Source of the DNA: Hyphomicrobiales bacterium | GTDB taxonomy: Bacteria; Pseudomonadota; Alphaproteobacteria; Rhizobiales; Rhizobiaceae | DNA length: 64,000 nt | Direction: 5' to 3' | Assembly (NCBI GenBank): GCA_003577315.1 | Contig: QEVK01000001.1 | Location: forward strand, 1 to 64,000 | Part shown: positions 7,101 through 15,456 of the stretch, in pieces | Position numbering within the stretch: the first letter of the stretch is position 1 | Layout: every line of letters begins with the position of its first letter | The notes under the pieces: model-generated | What the model was told of the DNA's origin: nothing | The model's database searches: none | The model's input: only the letters and a program-made list of their open reading frames with translations | Made by a program: the position numbers and the translations under genes

Positions 7101-9743
7101 ATGTCCGGCTTTCCCGACGATATCCCCTTCTTCGACGAGGGGCCGCAGGACGCGCCGCGCCGTGAGGCGGGCGGGCTTGCGGCGCGCGCCATGGCCGCGC
7201 GCGACGGCCACCGCGCCGCGCCCGACTATCTCGCCGGGCTGAACGCCGAGCAGCGGCTGGCGGTGGAGACCACCGAGGGGCCGGTGCTGGTTCTGGCCGG
7301 CGCGGGCACGGGCAAGACGCGGGTCCTGACCACGCGCATCGCCCACATCCTGCGCCTCGGCCTCGCCTTTCCCTCGCAGATCCTCGCCGTCACCTTCACC
7401 AACAAGGCCGCCCGCGAGATGAAGCATCGCATCGGCGTCCTCGTCGGCGAGGCGGTCGAGGGCATGCCGTGGCTCGGCACCTTCCATTCGATCGGCGTGA
7501 AGCTTCTGCGCCGCCATGCCGAGCTTGCCGGCCTGCGCTCGGACTTCACCATCCTCGACACCGACGACCAGATCCGCCTGATCAGGCAGATCATCCAGGC
7601 CGAGGGGCTGGACGACAAGCGCTGGCCGGCGCGCCAGTTCGCGCAGATGATCGACGGCTGGAAGAACAAGGGGCTTGCGCCGGAGGAGATCGCCGAGGGC
7701 GACGCCCGCGCCTTCGCCAACGGCAAGGGGCGCGAGCTCTACCGCGCCTATCAGGACCGGCTGACGACGCTGAACGCCTGCGACTTCGGCGACCTGCTCT
7801 GCCACCCGATCCGCATCTTCCGCAAGCACCCCGACGTGCTGAAGGAATACCACAGGAAGTTCAAGTACATCCTGGTCGACGAATACCAGGACACCAACAC
7901 CGCCCAATATATGTGGCTCAGGCTGCTGGCACAGCGGCCGCAGGCAAGCCGAAGCGCCGACCTCCCGGCCGAAGGCCGAGGCGGCGACCGCCGCCCGCCC
8001 GACTTTTCGGGCGCGCCCGCGCAGGCCAGCGAGCGAAGCGAGCGCTCGGCCGTGAGCGTAAATATTTGCTGCGTGGGCGACGACGACCAGTCGATCTACG
8101 GCTGGCGGGGCGCGGAGGTCGACAACATCCTGCGCTTCGAGAAGGATTTTCCGGGCGCGACGGTGATCCGGCTGGAGCGCAACTACCGCTCGACCGCGCA
8201 CATCCTGGGCGCCGCCTCGCACCTGATCGCCCACAACGAGGGGCGGCTGGGCAAGACGCTGTTCACCGACCGGCCCGACCCGGAAGACCCCAAGGTGCAG
8301 GTCCACGCCGCCTGGGATTCGGAGGAGGAGGCGCGCGCCGTCGGCGACGAGATCGAGGCGCTGCAACGCCGGGGCTGCAACCTCAACGACATGGCCATCC
8401 TGGTGCGCGCCTCCTTCCAGATGCGCGAGTTCGAGGACCGCTTCGTCACCATGGGGCTGAACTACCGCGTCATCGGCGGCCCGCGCTTCTACGAGCGGGC
8501 CGAGATCCGCGACGCGCTCGCCTATCTGCGCGTCATCGCGCAAGGGGCCGACGACCTCGCCTTCGAGCGCATCGTCAACGTGCCCAAGCGCGGGCTGGGC
8601 GAGGCGGCGGTGCGCCAGATCCACGACACGGCGCGCGCGCTGGGGCTTCCGATGCTGGAGGCGGCGGCCAGGCTGGCCGAGAGCGACGAGATGAAGCCCA
8701 AGCCGCGCGCGGCGCTGCGCGAGCTGGCGGCGAGCTTCGCCCGCTGGCAGGGCATGATCGACACCACGCCGCACACCGAGCTGGCCGAGACGGTGCTGGA
8801 GGAATCCGGCTACACCGAAATGTGGAAGAACGACCGCAGCGCCGAGGCGCCGGGGCGGCTGGAGAACCTGAAGGAGCTGATCCGCTCGATGGAGGAATAC
8901 GAGTCGCTGCGCGGCTTCCTCGAGCATGTCGCGCTCGTCATGGACGCCGAGCAGAACGAGGACCTCGACGCCGTCTCGATCATGACGCTGCATTCGGCCA
9001 AGGGGCTGGAGTTCGACACCGTGTTCCTGCCCGGCTGGGAGGAAGGGCTGTTCCCGCACCAGCGCGCGCTCGACGAGGGCGGCCGCTCGGGGCTGGAGGA
9101 GGAGCGCCGGCTGGCCTATGTCGGGCTGACGCGGGCCAAGAAGAACCTGCACCTGTGGTTCACCTCCAACCGGCGCATCCACGGCCTGTGGCAGTCGACC
9201 ATCCCCTCGCGCTTTCTCGACGAATTGCCGGAAGCCCATGTCGAGGTGGCCGAGGCCGGCTCGTCCTACGGCGGCTACGGCACCGGCTACGGGCGCGGCT
9301 TCGGCGAGCGGCAGGCCGGCCGGCAGAACCCCTACGGCGCCTCGCGCTTCGACAATGTCGGCCGTGGGGCCGGGGCGGGCGGCGGCTCCTTCTCCAACAC
9401 CTATGCCACGCCGGGCTGGCAGCGCGCGCGGGCCAACCGCACCGAGGCGACCGACCGCAACTGGGGCTCGCGCTCGGGCCACGCCGTCGAGCGCATCGGC
9501 TATGGCGAGGTCGATTCCGGCTACGGCGCCGGCCGCTCGTCGGTGAAGGGCCGCACCATCGAGGGCGAGCTGGTGGCGAAGTCGGTCTCCGACACGCCCT
9601 CCCCGTTCAAGGTCGGCGACCGGGTGTTCCACCAGAAGTTCGGCAACGGCAACGTCGCGGCCGTGGAGGGCAACAAGCTGACGGTCGATTTCGACAAGGC
9701 CGGCCAGAAGCGCGTGCTCGACGGCTTCGTCGCCGCGGTCTGA
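7101..9743 (+). CDS. uvrD: ATP-dependent DNA helicase UvrD/PcrA (helicase II)
   Basis: An 880-residue superfamily 1A 3'-5' helicase used in nucleotide excision and mismatch repair. Walker A is AGAGTGKT (residues 66-73), Walker B is VDEYQDTN (from about 259), motif III is GDDDQSIYGWRG, motif IV region is RLERNYRST, motif V is TLHSAKGLEFD and motif VI is LAYVGLTRAKK. The C-terminus has a Gly/Tyr/Arg-rich linker (about 715-800) and a final UvrD-like Tudor domain (VGDRVFHQKFGNGNV). Between LRLLAQ and NICCVGDDDQ about 39 residues are inserted, rich in Arg, Ser and Pro and encoded by palindromic DNA (7940-8057). The start ATG has only a weak ribosome site. Confidence 0.96.
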   Translation: MSGFPDDIPFFDEGPQDAPRREAGGLAARAMAARDGHRAAPDYLAGLNAEQRLAVETTEGPVLVLAGAGTGKTRVLTTRIAHILRLGLAFPSQILAVTFTNKAAREMKHRIGVLVGEAVEGMPWLGTFHSIGVKLLRRHAELAGLRSDFTILDTDDQIRLIRQIIQAEGLDDKRWPARQFAQMIDGWKNKGLAPEEIAEGDARAFANGKGRELYRAYQDRLTTLNACDFGDLLCHPIRIFRKHPDVLKEYHRKFKYILVDEYQDTNTAQYMWLRLLAQRPQASRSADLPAEGRGGDRRPPDFSGAPAQASERSERSAVSVNICCVGDDDQSIYGWRGAEVDNILRFEKDFPGATVIRLERNYRSTAHILGAASHLIAHNEGRLGKTLFTDRPDPEDPKVQVHAAWDSEEEARAVGDEIEALQRRGCNLNDMAILVRASFQMREFEDRFVTMGLNYRVIGGPRFYERAEIRDALAYLRVIAQGADDLAFERIVNVPKRGLGEAAVRQIHDTARALGLPMLEAAARLAESDEMKPKPRAALRELAASFARWQGMIDTTPHTELAETVLEESGYTEMWKNDRSAEAPGRLENLKELIRSMEEYESLRGFLEHVALVMDAEQNEDLDAVSIMTLHSAKGLEFDTVFLPGWEEGLFPHQRALDEGGRSGLEEERRLAYVGLTRAKKNLHLWFTSNRRIHGLWQSTIPSRFLDELPEAHVEVAEAGSSYGGYGTGYGRGFGERQAGRQNPYGASRFDNVGRGAGAGGGSFSNTYATPGWQRARANRTEATDRNWGSRSGHAVERIGYGEVDSGYGAGRSSVKGRTIEGELVAKSVSDTPSPFKVGDRVFHQKFGNGNVAAVEGNKLTVDFDKAGQKRVLDGFVAAV

Positions 9744-9811
9744 CGCAATCGTCCACACGTCAAAATTGTATCGCATTGTAATCAAACTTTTGCGTGTGAC
9801 GACGTAGTCTC

Positions 9812-9902
9812 GCTCGTGCAGGCGATGGTGCCTGTAACTCCGCTCCGAGCGGTATCAAGGCCCCTTCCGTTACACCACCCCCCGCAGCGGAAGGGGCCTT
9901 TT
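9812..9902 (+). ncRNA. Putative trans-acting small RNA, about 90 nt, three hairpins
   Basis: Three consecutive hairpins fill the gap between uvrD and the convergent acetyltransferase gene. They are 9819-9834 (CAGGC stem), 9840-9852 (CCGCT/AGCGG, 3-nt loop) and a 13-bp perfect stem at 9857-9869/9888-9900 followed by TTTT. The terminator loop carries a C-rich single-stranded tract (CACCACCCCCCGC) able to pair with Shine-Dalgarno sequences. The layout resembles the rhizobial alpha-r8 (mmgR/suhB RNA) family as I remember it, but that assignment is unproven. The 5' end is estimated; I could not find a convincing promoter with standard spacing. Confidence 0.6.
9857..9902 (+). terminator. Rho-independent terminator of uvrD/small RNA
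   Basis: A 13-bp perfect stem (AAGGCCCCTTCCG with its complement), 18-nt loop and T4 tail. It may also work leftwards for the acetyltransferase gene ending at 9964, because an A-pair precedes the stem. Confidence 0.85.
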
Positions 9903-9963
9903 CACAAGCCGGCAACGCGCGGCCCTCCCCGTCGCCACGCCCTCACCACACCGATGGGCGCGC

Positions 9964-10587
9964 TCACTCCTCCCAGCGGTCGAGGAAGGCTTCCACCGCA
10001 AGCGCCTGCATGTCGGGTATGGCCTCGGCCAGCTTCTCGGCCGGCCAGTCCCACCAGGCAAGAGCGGAAAGACGCGCCGCGACCTCGGGGGCGAACCGCG
10101 CCCTGAGCGGCCGCGCCGGCGCGCCGGCGACGACCGTGTAGGGCGCGACGTCGTGCGTGACCACGGCGTTGGCGCCCACCACCGCGCCGTCGCCCAGCGT
10201 CACGCCGGGCATGACGACCGCGCCATGGCCGATCCACACGTCGTTGCCGACGACGACGCGCTTCGCCCGTCTGCGCTCGCGGAAGTCCCGGTCGAGACCG
10301 AGGAACTTGAAATACTCGTTCGGCCGGTAGGTGATCTTGTGCGTCGTCACCCGCTCCATCGGGTGCTCCAGCGCGTTGATGCGCACATTGGCGGCGATGG
10401 AGCAGAACTTGCCGATCTGCGTGTAGATCGCCTCGCCATGGCGCTCGAAATAGGAGTAGTCGCCCACGCTCACCTCGCGCAGCACGACGCGCTCGCCGAT
10501 GGCGACGTGGCGGCCGAGCCGGCACGACTTCAGCTCGGCGGTGGTGTGGACGCGCGGCTCGGAATCCGCAGGCAGGAAGGGGCGCAT
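9964..10587 (-). CDS. Left-handed beta-helix (hexapeptide repeat) acetyltransferase, phosphonate-metabolism-type subfamily
   Basis: A 207-residue protein built of hexapeptide turns: [19 protein letters not shown], then [36 protein letters not shown] and the closing [13 protein letters not shown]. The His in the WIGHGA turn and the extended [15 protein letters not shown] loop match xenobiotic-type acetyltransferases. The tail ([12 protein letters not shown], then AVEAFLDRW) closely resembles the group often encoded within phn operons. No phosphonate genes are in this window, so the substrate is open. It converges on uvrD across the small-RNA region. Confidence 0.8.
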   Translation of the reverse strand: MRPFLPADSEPRVHTTAELKSCRLGRHVAIGERVVLREVSVGDYSYFERHGEAIYTQIGKFCSIAANVRINALEHPMERVTTHKITYRPNEYFKFLGLDRDFRERRRAKRVVVGNDVWIGHGAVVMPGVTLGDGAVVGANAVVTHDVAPYTVVAGAPARPLRARFAPEVAARLSALAWWDWPAEKLAEAIPDMQALAVEAFLDRWEE

Positions 10588-10666
10588 CGCGCCTGATTAC
10601 GCCGCGCCCCGGAATCAGGCAAGGCGGCAGGCAGGCCGGGCCGGGCCGGGCGGGATGGCCGCCGCC

Positions 10667-11155
10667 CTATTCGGGCTTGCCGTTCCTCCACGTCGGGTGC
10701 TGGTTGTAGAGCGGCACGGTCGAGATGCTCATCTTGGCCGAGCCGTCCTGCACCTGGCGGCTGTGCGACAGGTAGATCAGCGTGTCGTTCCCGCGGTCGT
10801 AGATGCGGTTCACCACCTGCTTCTTCCAGATCAGGCTGATGCCCTGCTTGAACACCTCCTCGCCGCCCTGCGACAGGTCGATGTCGCCGATGACGATGGG
10901 GCCGGTCTGCCGGCAGGAGATCGACGAATCGGACGGGTCCTCGAACCAGTTGCCCTTCTGGAGCCGGTCGATCATGCCGCGCTCGAAATAGGAGACGTGG
11001 CAGGTCACGCCCTCGACCTTGGGATCGGCGACGGCCTCGACCATGATGTCGTTGCCGAGCCAGTCCACGCCCACCTCGCCCACCTGCTGCGCAAGGGCGG
11101 GGCCGGCCGCGGCGGCGGCGAGCGCGGCGGAAAGGCACAAGGAGGCAAGACGCAT
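10667..11155 (-). CDS. creA: CreA family periplasmic protein
   Basis: A 162-residue protein with a cleavable signal peptide (about residues 1-22, ending PALAQ) and the CreA core: GNDIMVEAVADPKVEGVTCH, then EDPSDSSISCRQTGP, the strand VFKQGISLIWKKQVVNRIYD and NDTLIYLSHS. Two cysteines (in VTCHVS and SISCRQ) are conserved in the family and could form a disulphide. CreA is widespread in proteobacteria but its function is unknown. A possible ribosome site lies just upstream of the ATG. Its 5' neighbour is divergent, with 175 bp between. Confidence 0.88.
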   Translation of the reverse strand: MRLASLCLSAALAAAAAGPALAQQVGEVGVDWLGNDIMVEAVADPKVEGVTCHVSYFERGMIDRLQKGNWFEDPSDSSISCRQTGPIVIGDIDLSQGGEEVFKQGISLIWKKQVVNRIYDRGNDTLIYLSHSRQVQDGSAKMSISTVPLYNQHPTWRNGKPE

Positions 11156-11185
11156 TCGGGAAGCTCCATCGCGGCAGGGCCGTTG

Positions 11186-11218
11186 CAGATACGGCCATCA
11201 CAGATACGCGCCATCACA
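11186..11218. repeat. Two-copy direct repeat in the creA/small-protein intergenic region
   Basis: CAGATACG(C)GCCATCACA occurs twice head to tail (11186-11202 and 11201-11218), differing by one inserted C. It lies about 30 bp upstream of the creA start, between divergent genes, so it could be a tandem operator or simply a short duplication. Confidence 0.5.
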
Positions 11219-11330
11219 TGGGTCGTCGCGGCCGCCGCGGCAAGGCCTGCCGGAAGGGCGCGCCGGTCAGGCGCGCGAAGCGGCAGTTTGACGCCTTCCG
11301 CAAACGCGCCGGGAAGACTATCTTGACGAC

Positions 11331-11498
11331 ATGAAACCGATTGCCCCCACCCGCATTTCCGTGCGCGCCTGCGCGATGGCGGCGCTCGGCGCCTGCGCGC
11401 TCGCCGCGACGGCGGGCCTTGCCTTCGCCGGCTGGATGGAGCATGCGCCCGCCATCCTGACGACGCTGGCGCAGCAGGGGCTGGCCTGGTGCTTCTGA
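11331..11498 (+). CDS. Small membrane protein of unknown function
   Basis: A 55-residue ORF starting ATGAAACCGATT. It has one hydrophobic segment (about residues 12-30, AMAALGACALAATAGLAFA) and a short tail GWMEHAPAILTTLAQQGLAWCF ending in a cysteine and phenylalanine. There is no obvious ribosome site, but codon use is GC3-rich like the neighbours. It lies 47 bp upstream of the SCO1 gene on the same strand, so it may be co-transcribed with it. I do not recognise a family; it could be a small membrane partner in copper or oxidase biogenesis, which is inference from context only. Confidence 0.55.
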   Translation: MKPIAPTRISVRACAMAALGACALAATAGLAFAGWMEHAPAILTTLAQQGLAWCF

Positions 11499-11545
11499 AA
11501 GCGGCCCCCTCCCGGCCGCGCACTGTTCAAGGATGCTAGATTCCC

Positions 11546-12121
11546 ATGATGCGCTCGATCCTCGCCAGCATACTGATCCTCATTGCCGCCGGCGTCGGCT
11601 GGCTGACCTATGACTGGTATCGCGCGCGCACGGCCCCCGGCGGCTTCGGCGAGCCCTTCACGCTGGTCGACCAGTCCGGCCAGGAGATCACCGAGGCGGC
11701 GTTCCGCGGCGCGCCGAGCGCCGTCTTCTTCGGCTTCACCCATTGCCCCGAGATCTGCCCGACGACGCTGTTCGAGCTCGACGGCTGGCTGGCGGCGCTG
11801 GGCGACGAGGGCAAGGACATCCGCGCCTGGTTCGTGACCGTCGATCCCGAGCGCGACACGCCCGAGATCATGGACGCCTATGTCGGCAACGTCTCGGAAC
11901 GCATCCGCGGCATCACCGGCGAGCCGGCCAGGGTCGAGGCCATGGTCCGCTCCTACGGCATCTACTTCAAGCGCGTCGAGCTCGACGGCGGCGACTACAC
12001 CATGGACCATACCGCCTCCGTGCTGCTGCTCGACCGCAGGGGCGACTTCGCCGGCACCATCGCCTATGGCGAGAACCCCGAGACGGCCATCGCCAAGCTC
12101 AAGCGGCTGGCCGCGGGCTGA
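11546..12121 (+). CDS. SCO1/SenC family copper chaperone
   Basis: A 191-residue protein with an N-terminal membrane anchor (residues about 4-20) and a periplasmic thioredoxin-like domain. The copper site is complete: Cys67 and Cys71 in THCPEICPTT and His155 in YTMDHTAS; FVTVDPERDTP is the family signature. SCO proteins deliver copper to, or keep reduced, the CuA site of cytochrome c oxidase. The gene is followed by prmA after 16 bp, so the two are probably co-transcribed. No cytochrome oxidase genes are in the window. Confidence 0.93.
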   Translation: MMRSILASILILIAAGVGWLTYDWYRARTAPGGFGEPFTLVDQSGQEITEAAFRGAPSAVFFGFTHCPEICPTTLFELDGWLAALGDEGKDIRAWFVTVDPERDTPEIMDAYVGNVSERIRGITGEPARVEAMVRSYGIYFKRVELDGGDYTMDHTASVLLLDRRGDFAGTIAYGENPETAIAKLKRLAAG

Positions 12122-12137
12122 GACGGCGACACGCATC

Positions 12138-13010
12138 GTGCCCCAGCTCCGCCTGCACCTGACCGCGTCGCGCCCGGCCTCGACGGCGCTGTTTTCCGCG
12201 CTCGAGGCCGAGTTCGAGGAGGATGGCCTGCCGCTCGCCCTCGTCGAGATCGACGAGGGAGCCGGCACGGAGGAGATTTCCGTCTATGCCGAGGCCGACG
12301 CCGCCGACGCGGTGGAGGCGCGCATGCGCGCCGCCGCCGGCGCGGCCGGCGCTGCCCTCGCCATTGCCCGCGAGGCCGTGCCCGACATCGACTGGGTGGC
12401 GAAGTCGCTCGAAGAGCTGAAGCCGGTGCGCGCCGGCGGCTTCGTGGTCCACGGCGCCCACGACCGCGAGGAGCTGCAAGCCGGCGAGATCGCCATCGAG
12501 ATCGAGGCAGGGCTCGCCTTCGGCACCGGCCATCACGGCACCACGGCCGGCTGCCTCGACATGCTGGCCGCGCTGGTGCGCGAAAGGCGCCCGGCCAACG
12601 CGCTCGACCTCGGCGCCGGCAGCGCGGTGCTCGCCATCGCCGTGGCGAAGCTCGCGCCGATCCCGGTGCTCGCCACCGACATCGACCCGGTGGCCGTTGC
12701 GGTCGCCGCCGACAATGTGCGCCTGAACGGCGTCGGCGGCCAGGTGGCGACGGCGGTCGCCGACGGCTTCGACGACCCGGTCTTTTCCCGCCACGGCCCG
12801 TTCGCGCTGATCGTCGCCAACATCCTCGCCGGGCCGCTGATGGAGCTTGCGCCGCAGATGCGCCGGCATCTGGCGCCGGGCGGCTCGCTCGTCCTGTCGG
12901 GCATCCTCGAGCGGCAGCACGACGCGGTGGTCGACGCCTATGCCGAGCAGGGCTTCCGGCGGGCCGGGACGCTGCGCCGCGAAGGCTGGGTGACGATCCA
13001 CCTCGAATGA
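12138..13010 (+). CDS. prmA: Ribosomal protein L11 methyltransferase
   Basis: A 290-residue class I SAM methyltransferase. The N-terminal substrate-recognition part is followed by GLAFGTGHHGTT (about residues 130-141), the SAM-binding ALDLGAGSAVLAIAVAKL, acidic ATDIDPVAV, and the catalytic-domain IVANILAGPL in place of the NPPY-type motif, as usual for PrmA. It trimethylates ribosomal protein L11. The start is the GTG at 12138 (VPQLRLHLTA), chosen because homologues begin with this strand; no ATG is available nearby. It is followed by a terminator hairpin at 13042-13061. Confidence 0.92.
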   Translation: MPQLRLHLTASRPASTALFSALEAEFEEDGLPLALVEIDEGAGTEEISVYAEADAADAVEARMRAAAGAAGAALAIAREAVPDIDWVAKSLEELKPVRAGGFVVHGAHDREELQAGEIAIEIEAGLAFGTGHHGTTAGCLDMLAALVRERRPANALDLGAGSAVLAIAVAKLAPIPVLATDIDPVAVAVAADNVRLNGVGGQVATAVADGFDDPVFSRHGPFALIVANILAGPLMELAPQMRRHLAPGGSLVLSGILERQHDAVVDAYAEQGFRRAGTLRREGWVTIHLE

Positions 13011-13041
13011 CGCGGCCGCCACGCCGCGCCGGATACGAAAA

Positions 13042-13067
13042 AGGCGACCTTGCGGTCGCCTCTTTCT
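13042..13067 (+). terminator. Rho-independent terminator after prmA
   Basis: An 8-bp perfect stem AGGCGACC/GGTCGCCT with a TTGC loop, preceded by A5 and followed by CTTTCT. The flanking A and T runs allow it to work in both directions. Confidence 0.75.
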
Positions 13068-13161
13068 GACTTCGTGCCGCGTCGCCCCACGCGACACGAA
13101 GCTGTCCGATAACGCGCCAGTCGGGATTCCGTTCGGCGCGCGGGAAATGTCCTTTGCCGGT

Positions 13162-13341
13162 TCAGAGCCGCGAGGCCCGCTTCTCCAGCTCGGCGCGGCG
13201 GAAGCCGCCGGCCAGCAACGTCTCGTCGTCATATTTGAGCAGCATGCCGGCCACATAGCGGCTCGCCTGCCGTTCGCGCGCCGCCATCATGGCGTCGAGC
13301 GCGCTGCGGAAAAAACCACGTGCTGCGGAATTGGTCGTCAT
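13162..13341 (-). CDS. Small basic protein, DUF1127-like
   Basis: A 59-residue protein starting at an ATG with GGGAG nine bases upstream; a longer in-frame start (70 residues) lacks this. It is rich in Arg and Ala (SALDAMMAARERQASRYVAG) and ends LLKYDDETLLAGGFRRAELEKRA. The pattern of a basic helix, a Tyr/Leu-Asp-Asp turn and a final RAEL segment resembles short rhizobial DUF1127-type proteins, some of which affect RNA turnover and phosphate physiology. That assignment is tentative. A 17-bp imperfect palindrome lies 42 bp upstream of the start. Confidence 0.7.
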   Translation of the reverse strand: MTTNSAARGFFRSALDAMMAARERQASRYVAGMLLKYDDETLLAGGFRRAELEKRASRL

Positions 13342-13382
13342 GGTGCTGTCTCCCGTCGGTTGGGACTCGGTCACACATGAAA

Positions 13383-13399
13383 GGTAAGTATTACTGACC
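13383..13399. promoter_or_regulatory. Candidate operator upstream of the 59-residue protein gene
   Basis: GGTAAGTATTACTGACC is a 17-bp palindrome pairing at seven of eight positions around a central T, in an AT-rich pocket of GC-rich DNA, 42 bp before the ATG at 13341. The size and dyad symmetry fit a dimeric repressor site. The regulator is unknown. Confidence 0.4.
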
Positions 13400-13567
13400 T
13401 AATTTACCAGTGCGATTTCCGCATGGGAACCATGCGCTTTTTGCAACTGCGAGATTGAATGCTGCATCGCACCGAAACGACCGGCCGCGCCGCCGCCCGC
13501 GACGCCGCATTGCATGGACGGTCCGGCCCGGCTAGACCGGAGCGGGCGGCAAACAGGCGAGGCATGA

Positions 13568-15397
13568 ATGTTCCAGTCCTTCGACGCGCTCACCGACCCT
13601 TCGCAGGGGGTGGAGAGGGTCGCGCGCCTGCGCGCCCGTCTCGACGGCCTCGGCCTCGACGGCTTCGTCGTGCCGCGGGCCGACGAGCACCAGGGCGAAT
13701 ACGTCCCGTCGCGGGCCGAGCGCCTGCGCTGGCTGACCGGCTTCACCGGCTCGGCCGGCGCCGCCGTGGTGCTGCGCGACAGCGCCGCCCTGTTCGTCGA
13801 CGGCCGCTACACGCTTCAGGCCGCCGCGCAGGTCGACACCGGAACCTTCGCCATCGAGAGCCTGATCGACAATCCACCCCCGAAATGGCTCGCGGCCCAG
13901 CCGCTCGACGGGCAGGCGCTGGGCTTCGACCCGTGGCTGCACACCATCGCCGAGGCCGAGGCGCTGCGCGCCGCGGTCGAGAAGGCCGGCGGCCGGCCGT
14001 TCGCGATGGAGGAGAACCCCGTCGACGCGATCTGGGCCGACCAGCCGGCGGCCCCGGCGGAGAAGATCGAGATCCACCCGATCGGCTTCGCCGGCGAGCT
14101 GGCCCGGGACAAGCTCGCGCGGCTGGCGGCGCGCCTGCCTTCCGAGGGCGCGACCCATGCCGTGCTCACCGACCCCTCCTCGCTCGCCTGGGCGTTCAAC
14201 ATCCGCGGCAGCGACGTGCCGCACACGCCGCTCGCGCTCGGCTTCGCGATCCTTCCCGCCGAGGGGCTGCCGCTCCTGTTCCTTTCCAGGGACAAGCTGA
14301 CCGTCGAGACCGAGGCCTATCTGACCCAGCTCGCCACCGTGCTCGACCCGGCGGAGCTGGAGCCGCGGCTCGCCGCGCTCGCGGCCGATGGCGGCCGCAT
14401 CGCGCTCGATCCCGCGCTCGCGGCCGAGAAGCTGCGCATGATCGTCGAGGACAATGGCGGCGCCGTCGTCCGGCTGGCCGATCCGGCCCGCCTGCCCCGC
14501 GCGATCAAGAACGCGGCCGAGCTTGCCGGCAGCCGCGCCGCCCACCGCCGCGACGGCGCGGCCGTGGTGAAGTTCCTGCACTGGCTCGACGCGCAGGCGC
14601 CCGGCTCGGTCGACGAGATCGCCGCCGTCGGGGCGCTGGAGAGCTTCCGCCGCCGCACCGGCGAGGAGACGCAGATGCCGCTGCGCGACATCTCCTTCGA
14701 CACCATCTCCGGCGCGGGCCCCAACGGCGCCATCGTCCACTACCGCGTGACGACGAGGACCAACCGCAGGCTCGGCGACGGCGAGCTCTACCTCGTTGAT
14801 TCCGGCGGGCAATATCAGGACGGCACCACCGACATCACCCGCACCGTCGCCATCGGCCGGCCGGACGAGGAGATGCGCCGGCACGCCACCCTCGTGCTCA
14901 AGGGGCTGATCGCGATCTCCGCGCTGCGCTTTCCGCCCGGCACGCGCGGCTGCGACATCGACGCCTTCGCCCGGCAGGCGCTGTGGCGGGCCGGCCTCGA
15001 CTACGCCCACGGCACCGGCCACGGCGTCGGCTCCTATCTGGCCGTCCACGAGGGGCCGCAGCGCATCGCCAGGACCGGCACGCAGCCGCTTCTGGCGGGC
15101 ATGATCCTGTCCAACGAGCCCGGCTGCTACAAGGCCGGCCGCTACGGCATCCGGCTGGAGAACCTGATCGTGGTGCGCGCGCCCGAGCCGGTCGAGGGCG
15201 GCGACATCGCGATGCACGGCTTCGAGACGCTGACGCTCGCTCCCTTCGACCGCAGGCTGATCCGCGCCGATCTGCTCGACGCCGCCGAGCGCGAATGGCT
15301 CGACGCCTACCACGCGCGGGTGCTGGAAGAGATCGGGCCGATGGTCGACGGGCCGGTCCTGGCCTGGCTGGAAGCGGCGACCGCGCCGCTGGAGTAG
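13568..15397 (+). CDS. Xaa-Pro aminopeptidase family M24B (APP1-like, three-domain)
   Basis: A 609-residue metallopeptidase of the long, eukaryote-type aminopeptidase P group. It has two creatinase-type N-terminal domains (VPRADEHQGEYVPSRAERL near residue 35, then a second from about 165) and a C-terminal pita-bread domain (about 310-560). Metal ligands are visible: Asp in YLVDSGGQYQDGTTDITRT (two Asp), His in GTGHGVG, Glu in SNEPGCYKAG and Glu in IRLENL. It removes N-terminal residues preceding proline. The start at 13568 follows AGGCGAGG; an overlapping ATG four bases earlier is out of frame. Confidence 0.93.
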   Translation: MFQSFDALTDPSQGVERVARLRARLDGLGLDGFVVPRADEHQGEYVPSRAERLRWLTGFTGSAGAAVVLRDSAALFVDGRYTLQAAAQVDTGTFAIESLIDNPPPKWLAAQPLDGQALGFDPWLHTIAEAEALRAAVEKAGGRPFAMEENPVDAIWADQPAAPAEKIEIHPIGFAGELARDKLARLAARLPSEGATHAVLTDPSSLAWAFNIRGSDVPHTPLALGFAILPAEGLPLLFLSRDKLTVETEAYLTQLATVLDPAELEPRLAALAADGGRIALDPALAAEKLRMIVEDNGGAVVRLADPARLPRAIKNAAELAGSRAAHRRDGAAVVKFLHWLDAQAPGSVDEIAAVGALESFRRRTGEETQMPLRDISFDTISGAGPNGAIVHYRVTTRTNRRLGDGELYLVDSGGQYQDGTTDITRTVAIGRPDEEMRRHATLVLKGLIAISALRFPPGTRGCDIDAFARQALWRAGLDYAHGTGHGVGSYLAVHEGPQRIARTGTQPLLAGMILSNEPGCYKAGRYGIRLENLIVVRAPEPVEGGDIAMHGFETLTLAPFDRRLIRADLLDAAEREWLDAYHARVLEEIGPMVDGPVLAWLEAATAPLE

Positions 15398-15402
15398 TTC
15401 CA

Positions 15403-15425
15403 GGAAAAGTGGGAAGCACTTTTCC
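15403..15425. repeat. Short intergenic palindrome (rhizobial REP-like)
   Basis: GGAAAAGTG and CACTTTTCC form a perfect 9-bp stem with a 5-nt loop directly after the aminopeptidase stop codon, followed by GTTCAGAATTACG. This type of element is familiar from rhizobial intergenic regions. Lying between convergent genes, it may also serve as a bidirectional terminator. Confidence 0.65.
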
Positions 15426-15456
15426 GTTCAGAATTACGAAACCGCGAAGCGATCCG

